64,000 bases of DNA. Source: Clostridiales bacterium. GTDB lineage: Bacteria > Bacillota > Clostridia > Christensenellales > Pumilibacteraceae. The stretch is from contig JAFLVC010000003.1 of NCBI GenBank assembly GCA_022508505.1, positions 93,910 to 157,909 of the forward strand. Reading direction: 5' to 3'. The notes beneath the pieces are model-generated. The model was given only the letters and a program-made list of their open reading frames with translations, searched no databases and was not told the DNA's origin. A program made the translations under genes and the position numbers. The number at the start of each line of letters is the position of its first letter. Positions within the stretch are counted from its first letter, which is position 1. Shown here piece by piece: positions 36,320 to 46,335 of this stretch.

Positions 36320-36370
36320 AACATATTATGCGCATGATATGTTGACAAGTAGCATATAATATGTTAAAAT
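36320..36370 (+). promoter_or_regulatory. Toxin-antitoxin promoter with overlapping palindromic operators
   Basis: A near-perfect 24-base palindrome around ATGCGCAT (AACATATTATGC / GCATGATATGTT, 36320-36343) overlaps the -35 TTGACA (36342-36347). The -10 is TGT-TAAAAT (36365-36370) at 17 bases. A further half-site, GCATATAATATGTT (36352-36365), covers the spacer end. This suits conditional autorepression by the antitoxin-toxin complex. Confidence 0.8.
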
Positions 36371-36399
36371 CAGGTTATGATTGATAAGGAGAGTTGATT

Positions 36400-36666
36400 A
36401 TGGCTAAGGTATCTACCAATATAACCATCGACGCGGAAGTCAAAAAGCAGGCGCAGGAGCTTTTTGCCGATCTCGGCATGGACCTGTCGACGGCTATCAA
36501 TATTTATCTTAAAAAGGCGCTCGCCGAGCAGGGCATTCCCTTCGAGGTTACGCGCGAGGTGCCAAACGCCGTCACGGCAAAAGCGATTGCGGATTCCGAA
36601 AACGGCGACGACGTTTACGGTCCTTTTGACAGTGTGGAAGCGCTCATGGAGGCGCTGAATGCTTAA
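36400..36666 (+). CDS. RelB/DinJ-family antitoxin
   Basis: 88 residues from ATG 36400 with AAGGAGAG seven bases upstream (the track's TTG at 36394 sits directly on that site). VSTNITIDAEVKKQAQELFADLGMDLSTAINIYLKKALAEQGIPFEV is the ribbon-helix-helix DNA-binding domain typical of DinJ/RelB; the C-terminal part (DDVYGPFDSVEALMEAL) wraps the toxin. Neutralises the toxin and represses its own promoter in related systems. Overlaps the toxin gene by eight bases. Confidence 0.92.
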   Translation: MAKVSTNITIDAEVKKQAQELFADLGMDLSTAINIYLKKALAEQGIPFEVTREVPNAVTAKAIADSENGDDVYGPFDSVEALMEALNA

Positions 36667-36937
36667 AATCGAATTTCAGGGCAGGTTTAAAAAGGATTAT
36701 AAGCTTGCCGTAAAAAGAGGGTGCGATATTGCCGAGCTTCAAAAGGTGATATCGCTCCTTGCAAATGAACAGCCCCTGCCGATTAAATACCGCGACCACG
36801 CTTTGGTCGACACGAAAGAATATAAAGGCGTTAGGGAATGTCATATCAAACCCGATTGGCTTTTAATATACAAAATCGACAACGACTGCTTGATTTTAAA
36901 GTTAATTAGGACGGGAACGCACTCCGATTTATTTTAA
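36659..36937 (+). CDS. YafQ/RelE-family mRNA interferase toxin
   Basis: 92 residues. FKKDYKLAVKRGCDIAELQKVI, ALVDTKEYKGVRECHIKPDWLLIYKI and LKLIRTGTHSDLF are classic YafQ features; the His in ECHIKPDW and the C-terminal His of GTHSDLF correspond to the catalytic residues of YafQ. Cleaves mRNA on the ribosome in characterised relatives. All key residues are present, so it looks active. The pair splits the otherwise conserved queA-tgt neighbourhood, pointing to insertion. Confidence 0.92.
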   Translation: MLKIEFQGRFKKDYKLAVKRGCDIAELQKVISLLANEQPLPIKYRDHALVDTKEYKGVRECHIKPDWLLIYKIDNDCLILKLIRTGTHSDLF

Positions 36938-38750
<1,813 letters not shown>

Positions 38751-38755
38751 GCAAT

Positions 38756-39268
38756 ATGAACGAAACCAACGGACCGATAAAAATACTCGGCATCGACCCC
38801 GGCTACGCGATAGTGGGATTTGGGCTTATCGAAAAGGACGGAAGTAAACTCCGCCCGCTCGACTACGGCGCGATAGAAACGCCGGCAAAGATGTCTACGG
38901 CGGAGCGGCTCATCATGATTGAGCGAAAGATGGTAGAGCTTTTATCGGAGTACGCGCCCGACGAGATAGCGGTGGAGGAGCTGTTTTTCAACACCAACAT
39001 CACGACGGGCATCAAGGTTGCGCAGGCGCGCGGGGTTGTATTGCTGTCGTGCGCCAAGATGTGCGACAAGCTTTTCGAGTACACGCCGCTTCAGATTAAG
39101 TCGACGGTTACGGGCAACGGCACGGCGAACAAGACGCAGATTCAGTACATGGTGCGCTCTATTCTGCGCCTAAAAGAAACGCCAAAGCCCGACGACGCCG
39201 CAGACGCTCTTGCCGCTGCGATATGCCACGCGTATACCGTGCAGGGCGTTAAGCGCGGCTTGAAATAG
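38756..39268 (+). CDS. ruvC: Crossover junction endodeoxyribonuclease RuvC
   Basis: 170 residues from ATG 38756; the track's upstream extension is read-through in the peptidase gene. The four acidic active-site residues are visible: Asp in LGIDPGYAIVGFG, Glu in VEELFFNTNITTG, and the Asp pair in PKPDDAADALAAAICHA. Resolves Holliday junctions moved by RuvAB. It is separated from ruvAB by queA, the TA pair, tgt and the peptidase. The start has only a weak ribosome-binding site (TAGGCAAT). Confidence 0.95.
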   Translation: MNETNGPIKILGIDPGYAIVGFGLIEKDGSKLRPLDYGAIETPAKMSTAERLIMIERKMVELLSEYAPDEIAVEELFFNTNITTGIKVAQARGVVLLSCAKMCDKLFEYTPLQIKSTVTGNGTANKTQIQYMVRSILRLKETPKPDDAADALAAAICHAYTVQGVKRGLK

Positions 39269-39302
39269 AAAAGACGAAATAGCGATTGATTCGGAGAATG
39301 AA

Positions 39303-40145
39303 ATGTACAAAATAGCGTATAAAAAGAGTTTAAACCCGACGGTAACATTGATGGACGTCGAAGCGCCGCTTGTCGCCAAAAAGGCGGAAGCGGGGCAGTT
39401 TATAATTCTTCGCGTCGACGACGACGGCGAGCGCATACCGCTGACCGTCGCAGGCTACGACAGAGAGCGCGGCACGGTGCGAATAATATTCCAGATAGTG
39501 GGAAGCACGACGGCGCTACTTAACGCAAAGCGCGAGGGCGAGTACATAAGCGACTTTGTGGGACCGCTCGGCAACGCTACGGAGACCGACGGGCTCAAAA
39601 AGGTGTGCGTAGTAGGCGGCGGCGTGGGCTGTGCGATTGCGCTTCCGATCGCGCAAAAGCTGCACGCTCTCGGCTGTGAGGTGCATTCCGTCATAGGCTT
39701 TCGCAACAAAGATTTGATTATCCTTGAGGACGAGTTCAAGGCGGCATCGAAAAAGCTTATCGTCATGACAGACGACGGCTCGTACGGAATTAAGGGACTT
39801 GTGACGGAGCCGCTTAAAAGTGCGCTCGAGAGCGGCGAAAGATACGACGAGGTAATAGCGATAGGTCCGCTCGTCATGATGAAGTTTGTCGTCGCGACCT
39901 GCAAGCCGTTCGGCGTCAAGACCGTCGTTTCCATGAATCCCATCATGATAGACGGGACGGGCATGTGCGGCGGCTGCCGCTTAACCGTCGGGGGAAAGAC
40001 CAAGTTTGCTTGCGTGGACGGTCCCGATTTCGACGGCTACGAGGTAGACTTTGACGAGGCGATTGTGCGCGGCGGCATGTACCGCGATTTCGAAAAGCGC
40101 GCGTACGAAAAGACCTGCAACCTTTTGAATAAGGAGGTGAAGTGA
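39303..40145 (+). CDS. nfnA: NfnA-like FAD/NAD- and [2Fe-2S]-binding subunit
   Basis: 280 residues of the ferredoxin-NADP reductase/PyrK-like family. FAD-binding PLTVAGYDRERGTV, NAD-binding VCVVGGGVGCAIALPIAQ, and near the end the 2Fe-2S cysteine set MCGGCRLTVGGKTKFAC. As the small subunit of NfnAB it takes electrons from NADH-linked chemistry into the flavin-bifurcating complex. The alternative, PyrK, is unlikely because an NfnB-type partner gene overlaps it by four bases and no pyrD is present. Confidence 0.9.
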   Translation: MYKIAYKKSLNPTVTLMDVEAPLVAKKAEAGQFIILRVDDDGERIPLTVAGYDRERGTVRIIFQIVGSTTALLNAKREGEYISDFVGPLGNATETDGLKKVCVVGGGVGCAIALPIAQKLHALGCEVHSVIGFRNKDLIILEDEFKAASKKLIVMTDDGSYGIKGLVTEPLKSALESGERYDEVIAIGPLVMMKFVVATCKPFGVKTVVSMNPIMIDGTGMCGGCRLTVGGKTKFACVDGPDFDGYEVDFDEAIVRGGMYRDFEKRAYEKTCNLLNKEVK

Positions 40146-41557
40146 TGGCCGCGAACATGGAAAAAAGAAAGCACCCGATGCCGACGCAGGACGCTAAATC
40201 TCGCGTGCAAAACTTCGATGAGGTCGCGCTCGGCTATTCGGAAGAGGTTGCGGTGAGCGAAGCTACGCGGTGTCTGCACTGCAAAAACGCGCCGTGCGTT
40301 TCGGGGTGTCCCGTAAATATCCGCATACCCGATTTTATCGACAAGGTGAAAGAGCGCGACTATGACGGCGCTTACGGAATTATATCGCAGTCGAGCTCGC
40401 TCCCCGCGGTGTGCGGAAGGGTGTGCCCGCAGGAAAGCCAGTGCGAAGCTAAGTGCGTGCGCGCTATTAAGGGCGAGCCGGTCGGGATAGGCAGGCTTGA
40501 ACGCTTTGTAGCCGACAGGCACAGCGGTAGCGGCGCGAAAAAGCCCGAACAAAACGGTCACAAGGTCGCCGTCATCGGCTCTGGACCTGCCGGGCTGACC
40601 TGCGCGGGCGACCTTGCAAAGAAGGGATATAAGGTGACGGTTTTCGAAGCGCTTCACGTCGCCGGCGGCGTTTTGGTGTACGGCATTCCCGAATTTCGAC
40701 TGCCCAAAAAGATAGTGCAAAAAGAAGTGGACGAGCTCAAAAATCTCGGCGTGGAAGTGATGACAAACGTCGTCATCGGCAAAACATTGACCGTGGACGA
40801 GCTTTTCGACATGGGCTATGAAGCTGTGTTCGTCGGCTCTGGCGCGGGACTTCCGCGGTTTATGGGAATCAAAGGCGAGAGCCTCAACGGCGTGTACTCT
40901 GCAAACGAGTTTTTGACTCGCAACAATCTGATGAAGGCGTACAAGGACGATCAAGCGACGCCTATTCTTCGCGCAAAGCGCGTTGCGGTCGTCGGCGGCG
41001 GAAACGTCGCAATGGACGCGGCGCGTACGGCGCTTCGCCTCGGCGCCGAAAAGGTGTATATCGTCTACAGGCGCAGTCTCGACGAGCTTCCCGCGAGGAA
41101 GGAAGAAGTTGAGCACGCGCAAGAAGAGGGCGTCGATTTCAGACTTCTTCAAAACCCCACCGAAATTCTCGGTTACAACAATCCCGATGATAGGCGCGAT
41201 CCTAAAAACGGCAGTGTTGTAGGAATTAGAATAATTAAAATGGAGCTCGGCGAGCCCGACGAAAGCGGCCGCCGCAGTCCGGTCGAGGTAGCGGGCTCCG
41301 AAGAAACGCTGGCCGTAGACTGCGTGATAATGGCAATCGGGACGAGCCCCAATCCGCTCATCAAGAATACGACGGGCGGGCTCGACGTGAACAGGCGCGG
41401 CGGAATAATAGTCGACGAGCGCGGCAAGACGACAAAGGACGGCGTGTACGCGGGCGGCGACGTCGTAACGGGCGCCGCGACGGTAATAATCGCCATGGGC
41501 GCGGGAAAGACCGCCGCGCAGTCGATTGACGAGTACATTAAGTCAAAGTCGCAGTAA
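40142..41557 (+). CDS. nfnB: NfnB-like NADPH-dependent, Fe-S/FAD subunit (glutamate synthase small-chain family)
   Basis: 471 residues. N-terminal two-cluster domain with RCLHCKNAPCVSGCPVNIRIPDFI and VCGRVCPQESQCEAKC; FAD site VAVIGSGPAGLTCAGDLAKKGYKV; NADPH site VAVVGGGNVAMDAARTALRLGA; C-terminal GGDVVTGAATVIIAMGAGK. With NfnA it forms the NADH-dependent reduced ferredoxin:NADP+ oxidoreductase common in clostridial fermenters. Sole candidate alternative is GltD, but no large GltB is adjacent. Ends before the antisense tRNA-Trp terminator. Confidence 0.92.
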   Translation: MMAANMEKRKHPMPTQDAKSRVQNFDEVALGYSEEVAVSEATRCLHCKNAPCVSGCPVNIRIPDFIDKVKERDYDGAYGIISQSSSLPAVCGRVCPQESQCEAKCVRAIKGEPVGIGRLERFVADRHSGSGAKKPEQNGHKVAVIGSGPAGLTCAGDLAKKGYKVTVFEALHVAGGVLVYGIPEFRLPKKIVQKEVDELKNLGVEVMTNVVIGKTLTVDELFDMGYEAVFVGSGAGLPRFMGIKGESLNGVYSANEFLTRNNLMKAYKDDQATPILRAKRVAVVGGGNVAMDAARTALRLGAEKVYIVYRRSLDELPARKEEVEHAQEEGVDFRLLQNPTEILGYNNPDDRRDPKNGSVVGIRIIKMELGEPDESGRRSPVEVAGSEETLAVDCVIMAIGTSPNPLIKNTTGGLDVNRRGGIIVDERGKTTKDGVYAGGDVVTGAATVIIAMGAGKTAAQSIDEYIKSKSQ

Positions 41558-41574
41558 GCCGCCGCTCTTTCCAA

Positions 41575-41604
41575 CAAAAAACAGGCAGCATGACTGCTAC
41601 CTGT
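41575..41604 (-). terminator. Terminator of tRNA-Trp
   Basis: Minus strand ACAGGTAGCAG-TC-ATGCTGCCTGT (one internal mismatch) followed by TTTTTT. It lies three bases beyond the encoded CCA. Confidence 0.88.
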
Positions 41605-41606
41605 CG

Positions 41607-41681
41607 TGGCAGGGGCGACGCGACTCGAACACGCAACCGACGGTTTTGGAGACCGCAACTCTACCATTGAGCTACGCCCCT
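41607..41681 (-). tRNA. trnW: tRNA-Trp (CCA anticodon)
   Basis: Cloverleaf read on the minus strand: acceptor AGGGGCG/CGCCCCT, D-stem GCTC/GAGT, anticodon arm GCGGT-CTCCAAA-ACCGT with anticodon CCA, five-base variable loop CGGTT, T-arm GCGTG-TTCGAGT-CGCGT. The discriminator is G and the 3' CCA is encoded. Own promoter and terminator; antisense between nfnB and proC. Confidence 0.97.
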
Positions 41682-41692
41682 ACGACAGTAGT

Positions 41693-41721
41693 ATATTAAC
41701 ATTATTTATCTGTAAAGTCAA
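41693..41721 (-). promoter_or_regulatory. Promoter of tRNA-Trp
   Basis: Minus strand TTGACT (41721-41716), 17 bases, extended -10 TGT-TAATAT (41698-41693), about 11 bases before the mature 5' end. Confidence 0.75.
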
Positions 41722-41737
41722 TGAATTTGGAGCATTT

Positions 41738-42550
41738 ATGAAAAATAAAATAAGAATTGCGTTTATCGGTTGCGGAAACATGGCTCGGGCGATTATGACG
41801 AGCATGAACAATGTGTCGGTAAGGGCGGCGTTTAAGAGCAACAGGGAAGAGCTCCGAATTGTGGCTTCCGACTGCGACGAGGGGAAAACGCTCGTCATTC
41901 GCGGACTATGCAATGTCGCAAAGGACAACGCTTCCGCCGCGTCTGAAGCCGACTACGTGATTTTGTGCGTAAAGCCGCAGGATGTCGAAAAGGCGGTCGA
42001 AGGCGTCGACCTCTCGCAAAAGACGGTCATATCTATCATGGCGGGCGTTACGCTCGAAACGCTCGAAAAGCTCACAAAATCTACGCGTATAGTTCGCGTC
42101 ATGCCCAATATCAATGCGTCAGTCGGCGAATCGCTCAATGCGTACTGCGCAAAAGGACTCGACGGTGAAACGCTTCGCGTCGTGTTGTCCATTCTCGGCA
42201 GCTTCGGCGTGTGCGTGGAAGTGGAAGAAGACAAGATGTCGGCGGTGACGGCCTTGAGCGGAAGCGGACCTGCGTTCGTCTTTTCGGCGATGAAGGCGTT
42301 TTACGACGAGGCGGTCGCTCGCGGCTTTGACGAACAAACGGCAAAGCAAATAGCGGTGCAGACGGTTATAGGCAGCGTGCTCCTCGCCGAAAAATCGGAG
42401 GCGGGTTTTGACAAGCTCATAAGCTCTGTGTGCAGCAAGGGCGGCACTACCGAGGCGGGCGTCAAGTGCCTTAAAGATAACGGCTTCGAGGATATTCTTT
42501 GCCATGCTATAGACGCGGCGGCACGCAAAGCGGAGGAGATGAAGAAATGA
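41738..42550 (+). CDS. proC: Pyrroline-5-carboxylate reductase
   Basis: 270 residues from ATG 41738 (TTGGAG upstream); the track's longer frame runs through the antisense tRNA gene. Last step of proline synthesis. N-terminal Rossmann motif IAFIGCGNMARAIMTSM, VRVMPNINASVGES, and the C-terminal dimer-domain signature (ALSGSGPAFVFSAMKAFYDEAVARGF; KGGTTEAGVKCLKD). Overlaps rnhA by four bases (ATGA). Confidence 0.96.
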   Translation: MKNKIRIAFIGCGNMARAIMTSMNNVSVRAAFKSNREELRIVASDCDEGKTLVIRGLCNVAKDNASAASEADYVILCVKPQDVEKAVEGVDLSQKTVISIMAGVTLETLEKLTKSTRIVRVMPNINASVGESLNAYCAKGLDGETLRVVLSILGSFGVCVEVEEDKMSAVTALSGSGPAFVFSAMKAFYDEAVARGFDEQTAKQIAVQTVIGSVLLAEKSEAGFDKLISSVCSKGGTTEAGVKCLKDNGFEDILCHAIDAAARKAEEMKK

Positions 42551-42996
42551 CAGAAGTCGAAATCTACACCGACGGCGCGTGCAGCGGCAACCCCGGCCCG
42601 GGCGGGTTTTGCGCGATATTGCTGCATGCCGGAAACGAAAAGGTGATAACCGGCGCGTACAAGGAAACTACCAATAACCGCATGGAAGTGCTTGCAGCCG
42701 TCGAAGGGCTTTCGGCGCTCAAGCGCAGGGTTAAGGTCAAGCTTTACTCGGACTCCGCGTACCTCGTAAACGCGATCGAGCAGCATTGGCTTGACGGGTG
42801 GAAGCGAAACGGTTGGAAAACCGCCGACGGCAAAGAGGTCAAAAACCGCGACCTTTGGGAACGGCTCGACAAGCTTTTGGCCGCGCACGACGTGGTGTTT
42901 ATTAAGGTTAAAGGTCACTCCGACAACGAGTACAACAACCGTTGCGACAAAGAAGCGCGGGCGGCAATCAAGGCGCTGCTTGACGAGAAAGTGTGA
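42547..42996 (+). CDS. rnhA: Ribonuclease HI
   Basis: 149 residues from ATG 42547 overlapping the proC stop. Degrades RNA in RNA-DNA hybrids. The DEDD catalytic residues are visible: VEIYTDGACSGNPGPGG, NNRMEVLAAVEGL, LYSDSAYLVNAI and VKGHSDNEYNNRCDKEAR. The basic protrusion (HWLDGWKRNGWKTADGKEVKNRDLW) is of the E. coli type. Terminator follows seven bases after the stop. Confidence 0.96.
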   Translation: MTEVEIYTDGACSGNPGPGGFCAILLHAGNEKVITGAYKETTNNRMEVLAAVEGLSALKRRVKVKLYSDSAYLVNAIEQHWLDGWKRNGWKTADGKEVKNRDLWERLDKLLAAHDVVFIKVKGHSDNEYNNRCDKEARAAIKALLDEKV

Positions 42997-43003
42997 TTAT
43001 TTG

Positions 43004-43030
43004 TCGGCGCAGAAGCGCCGATTTTTCTTT
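43004..43030 (+). terminator. Terminator after rnhA
   Basis: TCGGCGC-AGAA-GCGCCGA then TTTTTCTTT. Confidence 0.9.
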
Positions 43031-43057
43031 ATATCTATATAGCGGGCGATAATTACA

Positions 43058-43063
43058 TATAAT
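43058..43063 (+). promoter_or_regulatory. -10 element of the VTT gene
   Basis: TATAAT, six bases before GTG 43070, between the rnhA terminator and the gene. The region 17 bases upstream (CTATAT) is a poor -35. Predicted +1 is the G of GTG. Confidence 0.5.
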
Positions 43064-43069
43064 AAGTAC

Positions 43070-43924
43070 GTGAAGCCGCAGGTGAAAAACGTCATAATAA
43101 AAAGTTCCGTCGGACTGACCGCGGCGGCGCTCGTCGCGCTGTGCGGAATTTATGTTTATGCGCTGAGCAGGGTGGTGTACTACTGCGGCATAGCTTCTTC
43201 GATAGTGGTCGCCGTGTGGTATTTGGCGCTCGACGGCGAAAAAAACACCCACCTCGCGCGCACACTTCTCGTAACCTTTGTCGTTGTAGCCATAGTTATC
43301 GCCGCGTATATACTCTATTATTATACGGGCTTGAGCGCCAAGTTCAACGACTTCGAGGCGCTCAAAAGCTTTATCGTCGGCAGCGGATTTTGGGGATATT
43401 CTATATTCATTTGCTTGACGATATTCGAGATTGTCGTTCTTCCCATACCGTCGGCGATAACCATTCTTTTGGGCGTAGCGCTCTACGGCCCGACTGTGGC
43501 ATTTATACTTTCGGTGATAGGGACGATGCTCGGCTCGTGGATAGCCTTTGCGCTCGGCAAGGTTTTCGGACGAAGATTGTGCAATTGGATGTTCGGCGAG
43601 CAAAACACCGACAAGTACGCAAAGCTCGTAGGCGAGAAGGGCAGGTTTATCTTTATAATAATGTTGCTGTTTCCGGCATTCCCCGACGACATGCTGTGCA
43701 TGGTTGCGGGCATTACCGACATGACGTTTTTGTATTTTACCGTGATCTGCATTTTGACAAGGCCGGTCATGATAGGGCTTACGGCATATCTCGGTAGCGG
43801 CATAATCCCGTTTTCGGGGAGCGGTATACCGATATGGATAGCGATAGGGTGTTTGATGTTCGTCGTTTTCCTCATAGCGACGCGAATAAAAAACAACATA
43901 GAAAACAGAAACGGCGTGGCGTGA
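43070..43924 (+). CDS. VTT/TVP38-type (DedA-related) integral membrane protein
   Basis: 284 residues with about six to seven membrane helices. FEIVVLPIPSAITILLGVALYGPTVAFILSVIGTMLGSWIAFALGKVFGRR and FIFIIMLLFPAFPDDMLCMVAGITDM match the SNARE-associated/VTT domain with its re-entrant helices; family members are thought to move or scramble lipids or undecaprenyl phosphate. The N-terminal ~90 residues add three extra helices (residues about 5-80). GTG 43070 has no ribosome-binding site; GTG 43082 is an alternative start. Short own transcription unit between a terminator and the thrS leader. Confidence 0.85.
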   Translation: MKPQVKNVIIKSSVGLTAAALVALCGIYVYALSRVVYYCGIASSIVVAVWYLALDGEKNTHLARTLLVTFVVVAIVIAAYILYYYTGLSAKFNDFEALKSFIVGSGFWGYSIFICLTIFEIVVLPIPSAITILLGVALYGPTVAFILSVIGTMLGSWIAFALGKVFGRRLCNWMFGEQNTDKYAKLVGEKGRFIFIIMLLFPAFPDDMLCMVAGITDMTFLYFTVICILTRPVMIGLTAYLGSGIIPFSGSGIPIWIAIGCLMFVVFLIATRIKNNIENRNGVA

Positions 43925-43973
43925 CGAGTAGCAAGCCGCTAAACTTTTACAAAAAACGCACGCATTAAAACGC

Positions 43974-44002
43974 TTGACAAACGAAATACTAAGTGTTAGA
44001 AT
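43974..44002 (+). promoter_or_regulatory. Promoter of the thrS T-box leader
   Basis: TTGACA (43974-43979), 17 bases, extended -10 TGT-TAGAAT (43997-44002). Confidence 0.85.
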
Positions 44003-44025
44003 TTATCCAAATGAATACCTTACTT

Positions 44026-44261
44026 TGCGGCTTTTAGCCGCAGGGACGGACAAGTAGCCGCGTTTGGATTTTCAGAGAGCAAGGGGTGCTGCGACCTTGT
44101 ATGAAGAGCGCTGTGTGAAACCACCGTCGGCAATCTATGCGGTAAGGACCGCTTGCGGCAATGCAAGAAAACAAGGCGCTTTTATCATACATAGAGCGCG
44201 AAGTAAGGTGGAACCACGATAACTTATCGTCCTTATGCTATAGCATAGGGATTTTCTTTTT
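44026..44261 (+). ncRNA. T-box: T-box riboswitch, threonine-specific
   Basis: Leader of thrS. A small hairpin (TGCGGC/GCCGCA) comes first. Stem I is closed by GACGG (44045-44049) with CCGTC (44124-44128) and carries the AGAGAGC motif. The specifier loop reads GAA-ACC-A, ACC (44120-44122) being a Thr codon. The T-box AAGGTGGAACCACG (44205-44218) has TGGA, complementary to a UCCA 3' end, as expected for tRNA-Thr with discriminator U. The competing terminator CCTTATGC-TATA-GCATAGGG plus TTTTCTTTTT lies at 44231-44261. Uncharged tRNA-Thr would favour the antiterminator and switch thrS on. Confidence 0.93.
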
Positions 44262-44271
44262 GGAGGAAACA

Positions 44272-46206
44272 ATGAAAGTTACACTCAAAGACGGAAGCGT
44301 AATCGAGGTCGAAAACGGTTCGACCGCAGGACAGATCGCAAAGGGCATAAGCGAGGGATTGTACCGCGCCGCGCTCATTGCAAAGGTCAACGGCGAGGAA
44401 GTCGACCTCAACCGTCCGCTCGACAAGGACTGCACTCTCGAAATCCTGACCTATAAGGACGAGGAGGGCAAGAAGGCGTACAGGCACACGGCGGCGCACA
44501 TTCTCGCGCAGGCGTTTAAAAACGTGTATCCTGCGGCACAGCTCGCGATAGGTCCCGCGACAAACGTCGGGTTCTATTACGACTTCGACGTGCCGTTTCC
44601 TATAACGATGGACAATCTCGCCGCCGTCGAGAACGAGATGAACGAAATAATCGCGGCTGACTTTCCCATAGAGCGGATTGCCGTGACGCGCAAGGCGGCT
44701 ATGTCGCAAATGCAGGGCTTTAACGAGGTGTACAAAATGCAGCTCATCGAAGAGCTCCCCAAGCGCGCGCCCATAACGCTCTACCGTCAGGGCAACTTTA
44801 TCGACCTTTGCCGCGGCCCGCACCTTTCGAGCACCGGCAAGGTCAAATATATCAAGCTCATTCAAATAGCGGGCGCGTATTGGAAGGGCGACGAGCACAA
44901 CAAGATGCTCACTCGCGTTTACGGCGTCGCTTTCGACAGCAAGAAGGAACTCGACGAGTATCTCACCAAGCTTGAAGAAGCAAAAAAGCGCGACCACAAC
45001 AAGCTCGGACGCGACCTCGGGCTGTTCATGACCGAAGAACACGTCGGTCAGGGCTTGCCGCTTCTCATGCCTAAGGGCGCAAAGATGATGCAGACCATGA
45101 TGCGGTTCGTCGAGGACGAGGAAGAAAAGCGCGGGTACGTTCTCACCAAAACCCCGTACATGGCAAAGAGCGATCTTTACAAGATGAGCGGGCATTGGGA
45201 TCACTACCGCGACAAGATGTTCATAATAGGCGACGAGGTCATGGACGACAACGTCATGGCGCTCCGCCCGATGACATGCCCGTTCCAATACATGATATAT
45301 AAGAACGGTCTTAAGAGCTACCGCGACCTGCCGTGCAGGTATGCCGAAACGAGCACGCTTTTCCGCAAAGAGTCGAGCGGCGAAATGCACGGACTGATAA
45401 GAATAAGCCAATTCACGCTCGCCGACGGACATATCGTATGTACGCCGTCGCAGGTGGAGGACGAGTTCAAGGGCTGTGTCGAGCTCTGCAAGTTCATGCT
45501 CGAAACGCTCGGGCTTGACGGCGACGTGTCGTACAGGTTCTCGCGCTGGGATCCCAAGGACAAGGACAAGTACATCAACGATCCGCAGAAGTGGAAGGCT
45601 GCCGAGGAGCAGATGAAGCGCATCCTCGATCACATCGGGCTTGAGTATACCGAGGCGATGGGCGAGGCGGCGTTCTACGGACCTAAGCTCGACATTCAGA
45701 TCAAAAACGTGTACGGCAAAGAGGATACGCTCTTGACCATTCAGGTCGACATGTTCCTCGCCGAAAACTTCGATATGACGTACGTCGACGAGAACGGCGA
45801 AAAACAGCGCCCGTACATCATTCACAGAAGCTCGATCGGCTGCTACGAGCGCACGCTCGCGCTTCTCATAGAAAAGTACGGCGGCGCGTTCCCGCTGTGG
45901 CTGAGCCCCGAACAGGTGCGCGTGCTCTCGCTGACCGGCCGCACGGCGGAAAAGGCGGATGAGATAACCGATAAGCTCAAAAAGATGGGCATACTCGCGA
46001 CCGCCGACAACCGTAACGAAAAGATCGGCTATAAGATCCGCGAAGCACAGATGGAAAAGGTGCCGTACATGCTGATAATAGGCGATAAGGAAGCGGAAGC
46101 AAACCTCGTTTCCGTCCGCCACCGCAACGACGACCTCGGTCAAATGTCGCTCGCCGACTTTATCATCAAGATAAAAGAAGAAATCGACACAAAAGCAATC
46201 AACTGA
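44272..46206 (+). CDS. thrS: Threonyl-tRNA synthetase
   Basis: 644 residues from ATG 44272, with GGAGGAAAC upstream; the track's start at 44161 lies inside the T-box. Domains in order: TGS (about 1-62), editing domain with HTAAHILAQAFKNVYP and the zinc-type HxxxH/C motif near ICRGPHLSSTG-type LCRGPHL, class II core with LRPMTCPFQYMIY, RYAETSTLFRKESSGEMHGLIRISQFTLADGHIVC and HRSSIGCYERTLALLIEKYGGAFPLWLSPEQV (motif 3), and the anticodon-binding domain. Regulated by the T-box. Confidence 0.97.
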   Translation: MKVTLKDGSVIEVENGSTAGQIAKGISEGLYRAALIAKVNGEEVDLNRPLDKDCTLEILTYKDEEGKKAYRHTAAHILAQAFKNVYPAAQLAIGPATNVGFYYDFDVPFPITMDNLAAVENEMNEIIAADFPIERIAVTRKAAMSQMQGFNEVYKMQLIEELPKRAPITLYRQGNFIDLCRGPHLSSTGKVKYIKLIQIAGAYWKGDEHNKMLTRVYGVAFDSKKELDEYLTKLEEAKKRDHNKLGRDLGLFMTEEHVGQGLPLLMPKGAKMMQTMMRFVEDEEEKRGYVLTKTPYMAKSDLYKMSGHWDHYRDKMFIIGDEVMDDNVMALRPMTCPFQYMIYKNGLKSYRDLPCRYAETSTLFRKESSGEMHGLIRISQFTLADGHIVCTPSQVEDEFKGCVELCKFMLETLGLDGDVSYRFSRWDPKDKDKYINDPQKWKAAEEQMKRILDHIGLEYTEAMGEAAFYGPKLDIQIKNVYGKEDTLLTIQVDMFLAENFDMTYVDENGEKQRPYIIHRSSIGCYERTLALLIEKYGGAFPLWLSPEQVRVLSLTGRTAEKADEITDKLKKMGILATADNRNEKIGYKIREAQMEKVPYMLIIGDKEAEANLVSVRHRNDDLGQMSLADFIIKIKEEIDTKAIN

Positions 46207-46218
46207 ATATCGTAAAGC

Positions 46219-46252
46219 AAAACGGCGCTATGGTTTAAATAGTGCCGTTTTA
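46219..46252 (+). terminator. Terminator of thrS
   Basis: AAAACGGCGCTAT / ATAGTGCCGTTTT (one G-T or mismatch) with a GGTTTAA loop, then ATT. Confidence 0.85.
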
Positions 46253-46272
46253 TTATAAGAAAATGAAAAAAC

Positions 46273-46300
46273 TTGTAACCTTTCTATCGGTCATTCTTTC
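46273..46300 (+). promoter_or_regulatory. Candidate ECF-type -35 element before the sigma gene
   Basis: TTGTAACCTTTC resembles ECF -35 elements (AAC core), and TCTATT follows at about ECF spacing. Autoregulation of ECF genes is common. Weakly supported. Confidence 0.3.
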
Positions 46301-46335
46301 TATTACGGTGAAAGGTAAAAGACAAGAGGTGCGGC

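Noticed and set aside
41607-41681. tRNA-Trp as an integration (att) site
   Set aside because: No duplicated tRNA 3' end and no integrase beside it; neighbours nfnB and proC are ordinary chromosomal genes.
44161-44271. Upstream ATG start for thrS
   Set aside because: Lies within the T-box antiterminator region; ATG 44272 has a GGAGG site and the correct TGS start.
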